Shown one piece after another: positions 59,260 to 64,000 of a stretch of 64,000 nt of DNA. The position numbers and the translations under genes are program-made. Position 1 is the first letter of the stretch; each line of letters starts with the position of its first letter. Source of the DNA: Verrucomicrobiota bacterium (GTDB taxonomy: Bacteria > Verrucomicrobiota > Verrucomicrobiia > Limisphaerales > J093); contig JAOSKK010000004.1 of assembly GCA_027493615.1 (NCBI GenBank), positions 107,011-171,010 on the forward strand, written 5' to 3'. Below the pieces are notes generated by a model. It was not told where the DNA came from and made no database searches. It was given only the letters and a program-made list of their open reading frames with translations.

Positions 59260-59392
59260 GCAGGCGCCGACGTGAGGAGGCGAAGTGGTGTTGCTGCTGG
59301 CCGGCAGAGCCTCCTCACGTCGGCACCTACGCTCGGAACGCCTCCTCACGTCGGCGCCTACGGTCCGAAGGCCTCCTCACGTCGGCGCCTAC
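59260..59392. repeat. Family B repeat array: one inverted and three direct copies
   Basis: A copy in the GCAGGCGCCGACGTGAGGAG orientation (59260-59281) is followed by three copies of GCCTCCTCACGTCGGCRCCT (59309-59330, 59340-59361, 59371-59392) spaced at exactly 31 bases with 9-base spacers. The last copy touches the 3' end of the next gene. Confidence 0.92.
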
Positions 59393-60714
59393 AGGGGGCA
59401 TGAGGCTTCCAGGCTAGCGGGGGCGGGCGCGGAGGACGGTTCGTTGTGGGCGAGGATGGCCTGGTCACCGATCTCGTTGACGATCTCCACACCGTGTCGG
59501 CCGTTGTTGTCGGTGATGATGGCGTGCTGGAGGCCCTTGCGGAGGGCAATGGCGGGTTCATCCGAGCCGAAGCTGCAGCCGCGAACCTGGAGTTTGCCGC
59601 CATCGGCCTCGATGAGGAAGACTCCCGGGTTCTTTTCGCGGCCGGCGCTGCTGAGGTAGCAGTCGGACAGGGACACGAAGCTGCGGCTGTGCGACACGAC
59701 GCACTGCCGGTTCGGCCCCCAGAACGCGCAGTTCACCAGGCGGACCGAGCCGTGACACGACTCCTCGACCACCACCGGCACACGGCGGTCGCCGTGCATG
59801 CAGACGAACTGACCGTTGCTGATGAGCAGACCCATGGGTTGGATGGCCTCCACCTTGACGCAGATCTGCGCTTCGTCGGCGCCAATGCCGGAGAACTGGC
59901 CGTTGGCCGCGCCATGCGGCGTAGCGATGAAGCGGTACCCGATGTTCACGGGGTAGACGAAGGTGTTCGCCACGTACTCCCAGTCCGTGCGGCCGAAGAT
60001 GAACGCCTCGAGGTTTCGCCACATGTACTCGTGCACCGGCTTCCAGTCTCCGTCCACCTCGCGTGCCGACCACCAGTGACAGTGAAACTGCACGTTCTCG
60101 ATGCGCCCGATGTCGGTGCAGAAGTCCACGAAAATGCCGCGCCGAAGCACGCAGCCCACCACGCTGCGAATCCGGTGGCGGACGTTGTTCTCGGGACCGA
60201 TGCGAATCCCGTTGTAACTGTTGATCAACGTGACGTTTTCCACCGTGTTGTCATGCCCGCGCAGATGGAAGGTCCACGGGTAAGGGACAATCGCCGTGGG
60301 TTTCTGGTCCGGGTACCAGACGGTGAGGCCGCGCACGGTGGCCGAATGTCCCAGTTCAAACAGCGGTGCCGCGTCCTCGTCTCCCCGCCCGCCTGTGGCC
60401 AGAATCACTGACCCCTGAAGCGGCTCACTCCAGACGGGCGCCTCAGCCACGCCTCGCAGCGTGACGCCTGCCGGGATGCGCAGGCTCCCCGCCACGCGGT
60501 AGCGTCCTGCCGGCAACTGCACCTGCCCGCCGCGCTTGCCGGCTTCATCCAAGGCTTGCTGGATCGCGGCGGTGTCATCCGCGGTCCCGGACCCCATGGG
60601 GCCGGGACGCTGAACCGACGCTTGGGCGGCTGGCTCGGCACTCCGCCCCCACCAAGTCAAGAGCGCGAGCAGAACCGGCGTGACGAACCGGCCGTTCAGC
60701 CGGCGTGGACGCAC
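59389..60714 (-). CDS. Exported parallel beta-helix protein (pectate-lyase-3/GH28-like)
   Basis: Intact, 441 residues from GTG 60714, which is followed by a signal sequence (RFVTPVLLALLTWWGRSAEPAAQA). The start of the helix is the pectate-lyase-3 signature: DDTAAIQQALDEAGKRGGQVQLPAGRYRV. Rungs include NTVENVTLINSYNGIRIG, ISNGQFVCMHGDRRVPVVVEES and FVSLSDCYLSSAG. Likely a polysaccharide-binding or -cleaving protein. A longer in-frame upstream extension passes through repeat-like sequence (AGFQPALPSGP) and is rejected as coding. Confidence 0.85.
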   Translation of the reverse strand: MRPRRLNGRFVTPVLLALLTWWGRSAEPAAQASVQRPGPMGSGTADDTAAIQQALDEAGKRGGQVQLPAGRYRVAGSLRIPAGVTLRGVAEAPVWSEPLQGSVILATGGRGDEDAAPLFELGHSATVRGLTVWYPDQKPTAIVPYPWTFHLRGHDNTVENVTLINSYNGIRIGPENNVRHRIRSVVGCVLRRGIFVDFCTDIGRIENVQFHCHWWSAREVDGDWKPVHEYMWRNLEAFIFGRTDWEYVANTFVYPVNIGYRFIATPHGAANGQFSGIGADEAQICVKVEAIQPMGLLISNGQFVCMHGDRRVPVVVEESCHGSVRLVNCAFWGPNRQCVVSHSRSFVSLSDCYLSSAGREKNPGVFLIEADGGKLQVRGCSFGSDEPAIALRKGLQHAIITDNNGRHGVEIVNEIGDQAILAHNEPSSAPAPASLEASCPL

Positions 60715-60868
60715 CGAAACCAGGTCGAGGTGGGAAGTGGCCGGTCCCGGTGGGTGCGGCTCGGAGGCGTCGGCCTCGGGCGGGCGAGTTTGCTCCCGAG
60801 GGGAGAGTCGGATGGGCGAGGAGCCTGCTGAGCCCTGGCAGCGTCGCCGTCTCGGCCCACTGGGAAGC

Positions 60869-60885
60869 GCAGGCTGGAAGCCTGC
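60869..60885. repeat. Short perfect palindrome in an interspersed repeat
   Basis: GCAGGCTGGAAGCCTGC has two 7-base arms around a 3-base loop. It sits in the spacer between the beta-helix gene and the next oxidoreductase gene, a stretch (60715-61000) with no convincing gene. Confidence 0.7.
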
Positions 60886-61000
60886 ACCACCAGGGTCGCG
60901 GCGAAAGCAAGCCGGGGCTGGCCAGCGAGGGGTCGTGCGGGTCTTCATGTGGCAGGTCGATGAGGTGTTTGGGGAGTCGAAGGGCGTGCCAACACCGGGC

Positions 61001-62071
61001 TCAGAGCATGCCCGCGGCGCGGAGGACGGCTTCGTGGGTGGCGATGTCGTGGGCGGCATCCCAGGCCAAGGGTCTTTCACCGCGGATGACGCGGGCCAGA
61101 TCGAGGAACTCGCCGTCGTAACGGCCGGCGAGCGGCGGGAGATTCACGTCCTGGTAGCCGCGGACAAAGCCGCCGCGCGGGCGGTCGAGGCCGAGGCGGG
61201 CGAGGGGCGGCTCCAGCGGCCGGATCTCGAGGGTGCCCTGCGTGCCGGTGATGGAGAACCGGCGTCGTTCGGCCCCGAGAGGGTCGATGTGGTTGCAGCG
61301 GATGGTGGCGATGGCCTGCGGGTAATCGAACACGGCAAGCTGATTGTCGGCGAACGTGTCCTTGGCAGGGAAGCTGCGTCGCGTGTGGGCGGTGACCTTC
61401 GTCGGGGCACCCAGGAGATAGACCAGTTGATCGATGAGATGGCAGGCGAGCTCGAACATGCCACCGCCGGGGTAGGTGGCGAATTCGCGGCGGCTGGCAT
61501 CGTCGGCGTACTTTCCAATCATGCCCGAGACCTCGGTGATGTCTCCGAGCCAGCCTTCCCGCACCACGCGATGGGCGAACTGAAAGGCGGGGTTGTAGCG
61601 GAACATGTAGCCCATCTGGACGGTGAGGCCGCGCTCGGTCGCGAGCCGATGCATGGCCCGGCAGGCGTCGAGGGAATCCCCCGCCGGCTTGTCGACATGC
61701 ACAGGGAAGCCGGCTTGGAGGCAGCGGATGGCGGTGGGTACCAGCTCCGCGATGGCCGTTTCCACCGCCACGGCGCGCAGGCCTGCGGTGGCGAGCAATG
61801 CCTCCTCCTGCAACCACCGCAGCCCCCGGTAAGGCGGTTCGTCCTTCAGCGCCTCGCGGCGGGCGGCGTCCGGCTCGACGATGCCGATGAACTCGAAGGT
61901 CTCGGGGTACTTGAGGATGGCCGCGAGCTTGCCGGCGGCGTGCGCGTGTTTGGTGCCGATCTGGCCGATGCGGAGACGCCCGGGCGGTTCCGCGGTCTGC
62001 AGGCGGGCAAGCGGCGCGACCAACGCGGCCGCGGCCAATGACGCGCGGGCGGTGAATTGACGACGGTTCAT
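61001..62071 (-). CDS. Exported Gfo/Idh/MocA oxidoreductase
   Basis: Intact, 356 residues. The leader MNRRQFTARASLAAAALVAPLA is Tat-like. The cofactor region is RIGQIGTKHAHAAGKLAAIL (a variant lacking the full GxGxxG), and the catalytic Lys lies in VHVDKPAGDSLDACRAMHRL. The C-terminal domain includes QMGYMFRYNPAF and GGGMFELACHLIDQLVYLLG, where the His may be catalytic. The gene is followed upstream on the same strand by a pseudopilin gene with a 116-base gap. Substrate unknown; a sugar or cyclitol is likely. Confidence 0.92.
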   Translation of the reverse strand: MNRRQFTARASLAAAALVAPLARLQTAEPPGRLRIGQIGTKHAHAAGKLAAILKYPETFEFIGIVEPDAARREALKDEPPYRGLRWLQEEALLATAGLRAVAVETAIAELVPTAIRCLQAGFPVHVDKPAGDSLDACRAMHRLATERGLTVQMGYMFRYNPAFQFAHRVVREGWLGDITEVSGMIGKYADDASRREFATYPGGGMFELACHLIDQLVYLLGAPTKVTAHTRRSFPAKDTFADNQLAVFDYPQAIATIRCNHIDPLGAERRRFSITGTQGTLEIRPLEPPLARLGLDRPRGGFVRGYQDVNLPPLAGRYDGEFLDLARVIRGERPLAWDAAHDIATHEAVLRAAGML

Positions 62072-62187
62072 GGCGGGGCGGAGGGTGTCGATGTGGCGGC
62101 GGGCCGAGGTGTCTGGGGGACGCCGGACTTCGCCTGGTTGTGCATGGAAGCGCGGTTGCCGCTCCGGAGGTGCACCGGTCAGAGCGC

Positions 62188-63045
62188 CTATTCCCTGCTG
62201 GTGGCGCGGGTGCGCAACCAGACGAGGTCGGGGTTGGTGGCGGGCACGGCGGTGAATTCGTTCTTCTGGGTTTGCGTGCCCAGTTGCTGGCGCCGCAACA
62301 ACTGTTCGCTGCGCCAGCGATGAATTTCCGCGTGACCATCAGCGAAGGTGACACCGCCCGAACCACCGTGATAGCTCGCGGGGAAGTTCACAATCTGGTG
62401 GGTCACCATGTCAGTGGCGAAGTAGGCGTCGTCGATGCTGTCGTCGCGTTCATCGATGAACACGAAGGTCTCGCTGGGCGAGGGGCTGACGATGTCCGTG
62501 GTCTTGCGGAAGAGGCGGTAACCGGCATTCCATGGCGCGGTGTTGGGCCAACCCATCCAGCCGTTCATGGAGACGGTGCGGACGACCGGCAGGCGGGTGG
62601 AACCGGCCTGAGCCATGACTTTGCTGGCCAGGCAACGATAGATCGTGGCCGATTGGGCATAAGGGCCGAGGACGGCCCATTGAGGGTCGAGGAGCAGGAG
62701 GGTGTTCGTGTTGTCGGTGTTGTTGGCCTGACGTGGGTCCAGCCAGCCCGAGGCCCAGTTGCCAACATTACGGACCTTGTTGGCCTGGTTCTGCCAGTGA
62801 TTGCCGGGGATGGCTTCCTGTTGGTCGCCGGCGTACATGAGCCACGCCAACTGGAGTTGCTTGAGGCTGTTCATGCAGTGGACGCCCGTTGCCTTGGCTT
62901 TGGCACGGCCCAGGGCCGGGAGGAGCATGCCGGCCAGAATGGCGATGATCGCGATCACGACCAGCAGTTCGATCAAGGTGAAGGCCAGCGCCCCTGCCGG
63001 GCGGGCTGGCATCCGGTGCGGTTGAGTCGAAACGAGAGGTTTCAT
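62188..63045 (-). CDS. Pseudopilin-like protein with H-x(n)-DG motif
   Basis: Intact, 285 residues. The leader with cleavage before Phe ([20 protein letters not shown]) is nearly identical to that of the protein at 53 kb, then [36 protein letters not shown]. The C-terminus shows [23 protein letters not shown], the H-x(n)-DGH signature. A substrate for the prepilin peptidase at 49.3 kb. Such proteins are numerous in verrucomicrobial genomes; function uncertain. Confidence 0.93.
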   Translation of the reverse strand: MKPLVSTQPHRMPARPAGALAFTLIELLVVIAIIAILAGMLLPALGRAKAKATGVHCMNSLKQLQLAWLMYAGDQQEAIPGNHWQNQANKVRNVGNWASGWLDPRQANNTDNTNTLLLLDPQWAVLGPYAQSATIYRCLASKVMAQAGSTRLPVVRTVSMNGWMGWPNTAPWNAGYRLFRKTTDIVSPSPSETFVFIDERDDSIDDAYFATDMVTHQIVNFPASYHGGSGGVTFADGHAEIHRWRSEQLLRRQQLGTQTQKNEFTAVPATNPDLVWLRTRATSRE

Positions 63046-63086
63046 AGGCGGCGTCCGGTCTGCAGGTCCATCGGCGTGCGTTGGGG

Positions 63087-63491
63087 TCAGAGATACAACC
63101 GAACGGCCGGATCGGCTACTCGGTTTTCCGGGCCGCCACGCATACGCCCTCCCAATCCGCGCACGGTGACGGCGGTGGGCTTTTCAAAGCTGATGTCTTT
63201 GCCGGCCTGGTCCCGCCGCTCGCGCCAGACGTCGCAGACCGCCAGCACCTGGACCTCCTTGCGGGCGGTGTAGCCGCCGGCCAGGCAGGTCCACGCGCCG
63301 CCGAGGAGGTGTCCGCCACCCTGGCCCCCGACGCCGATGAACCCCATGGTGACACGCTCGCCGGGTGACACGAACCCGCCTCGGCCCAGAGCGGAGGCAG
63401 GGATGAAGAGCGGGGCGGCCACACCGGCCCCGAACAGGCCACCGGCGCGGCGCGAGAACTGTCGCCGGGAAGTCATCGAGGGCTTTCTCAT
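63087..63491 (-). pseudogene. Gfo/Idh/MocA oxidoreductase remnant with internal deletion
   Basis: Only about 134 residues remain. The Tat signal (RRQFSRRAGGLFGAGVAAPLF) and the cofactor motif TMGFIGVGGQGGGHLLGG are intact, as is VQVLAVCDVWRERRDQA. It then passes directly to [15 protein letters not shown], a block that normally lies about 60-70 residues further on (the TPDHWH segment is missing), and ends soon after in unrelated sequence. Likely a non-functional relic. The start could also be 63476. Confidence 0.8.
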
Positions 63492-63683
63492 GATCGGGAA
63501 CTTGGTGTCCGACTCTACGCAAGTGCTTCCCATGGGCAATGCGGAAGCGAGGCTCGCTCAAATGGACGGAGCGACCGGTGGAGAGGCCGCGGCGGGCGAG
63601 ATCGAGGAGTTGAGATCACGACGGACCGTGGCCAATCACGCAGCGCCCGTACACGGGGGTGCCTTGCCGATTGGAGCACGAAA

Positions 63684-63781
63684 AGCGGTGCTGGAAGACA
63701 CCGCACTCCAGACGTTGGTGCGAGATCCGCACGGTCAGGCAGGCGCGGAGCGTTTGGAGTGCGGCGGCTTCCAGCACCGCT
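63684..63781. repeat. Long palindromic repeat, family A, copy 3
   Basis: Left arm 63684-63716 (AGCGGTGCTGGAAGACACCG...) and right arm 63749-63781 (...GGCTTCCAGCACCGCT) form a long hairpin with the same order and a loop similar to that of copy 1. Compensating changes (GGTGCTGG against CCAGCACC) keep the stem paired. Confidence 0.9.
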
Positions 63782-64000
63782 GTTCCGCCATTCCCGCCTT
63801 CCTCCACCGTGGCCTTCCTCCGCCGCGGACCCTCCACGATTCCGTGGTGCCAGGCACCGGCGTGCTCTCCCCGTCGGGGCAAGGCCATCGCCCCAACGGC
63901 TCACGATCCTCAGCCGCCACCGGCAACCAGCGAGGGTGATCCGCCCCTTGATCGGCCAGCCCACGGGTGAGCAGGCGGGGATCCGTACCGTCCGCGTTCA
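63782..64000. other. No gene seen at the right edge
   Basis: About 220 bases with open frames in several directions but no recognisable protein, signal or RNA. It may be upstream sequence of a gene beyond the window. Confidence 0.4.

Noticed and set aside
59309..59392. CRISPR-like array of regularly spaced repeats
   Set aside because: Repeats are 22 bases and the spacers only 9 bases, similar in composition, with an inverted copy beside them and no cas genes. This is a tandem interspersed repeat, not CRISPR.
59389..61080. A longer beta-helix protein starting at 61080
   Set aside because: The extension runs through interspersed repeat sequence and lacks a leader; the signal peptide follows GTG 60714.

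Overview
The window is high-GC DNA that most resembles a verrucomicrobial chromosome (Limisphaerales/Pedosphaera-like; an inference from gene content, since there is no rRNA here). The pointers are two pseudopilin-like proteins with the PVC-type leader and a C-terminal H-x(n)-DG motif, Tat-exported Gfo/Idh/MocA oxidoreductases, a Tat-exported sugar-phosphate isomerase family protein, a discoidin/propeller/multihaem HzsA-related protein, a periplasmic propeller hybrid kinase, and many short palindromic repeats. The sequence has roughly forty reading-frame breaks. Where the break can be placed against conserved protein sequence, most fall in G or C runs (usually one base missing, sometimes one extra), and they hit essential genes such as valS, guaB and aroE. 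I read most of them as base-calling errors rather than true pseudogenes, so broken genes are annotated as whole loci.

Layout. 1-9.4 kb: SDR dehydrogenase; a GH63/MGH1-like glycosidase split by an intact-ended ISL3-type insertion sequence (8-bp target duplication; excision restores the reading frame); an aquaporin overlapping the glycosidase end; a GMC oxidoreductase; an exported MsrB-MsrA fusion; a second SDR. 9.4-15.8 kb: a DNRLRE-spondin secreted protein, then a compact membrane redox cluster (TlpA thioredoxin, two small membrane proteins, ferric-reductase-like/Rieske protein, a Cys-rich anchored protein, DUF2652) and a VOC protein. 16-19.9 kb: junk junction of two gene fragments, a PAS/GAF sigma-54 activator, and an ECF sigma factor with a STAS protein. 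20.1-24.2 kb: YHS, DoxX, DinB, a VTT membrane/ATP-grasp fusion and NRDE protein in an overlapping run, then tRNA-Val(TAC). 24.2-38.6 kb: OPT transporter, glutaredoxin, HzsA-related protein, valS, lactate permease, pterin-binding protein, pentahaem cytochrome c.

38.6-48.3 kb: a decayed mazEF pair (mazF carries two in-frame amber codons), a gene-poor stretch, a large secreted protein, then a hybrid sensor kinase overlapping a sigma-54 response regulator. 48.4-64 kb: aroE, prepilin peptidase, Gfo/Idh/MocA oxidoreductases, YCF48-like repeat protein, pseudopilins, isomerase, guaB, SMP-30 lactonase, RNase H-like exonuclease and a parallel beta-helix protein. Much of this suggests export of glycan-handling enzymes, periplasmic redox chemistry and two-component/sigma-54 control.

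The most unusual signal is at repeat scale. Several families of short palindromic or tandem elements are scattered between genes, and related low-complexity, palindrome-bearing segments appear to sit inside conserved domains of three proteins (ValS, the kinase ATPase domain and its receiver domain). Two genes also look as if they lost an internal block of about 60-75 codons in frame.
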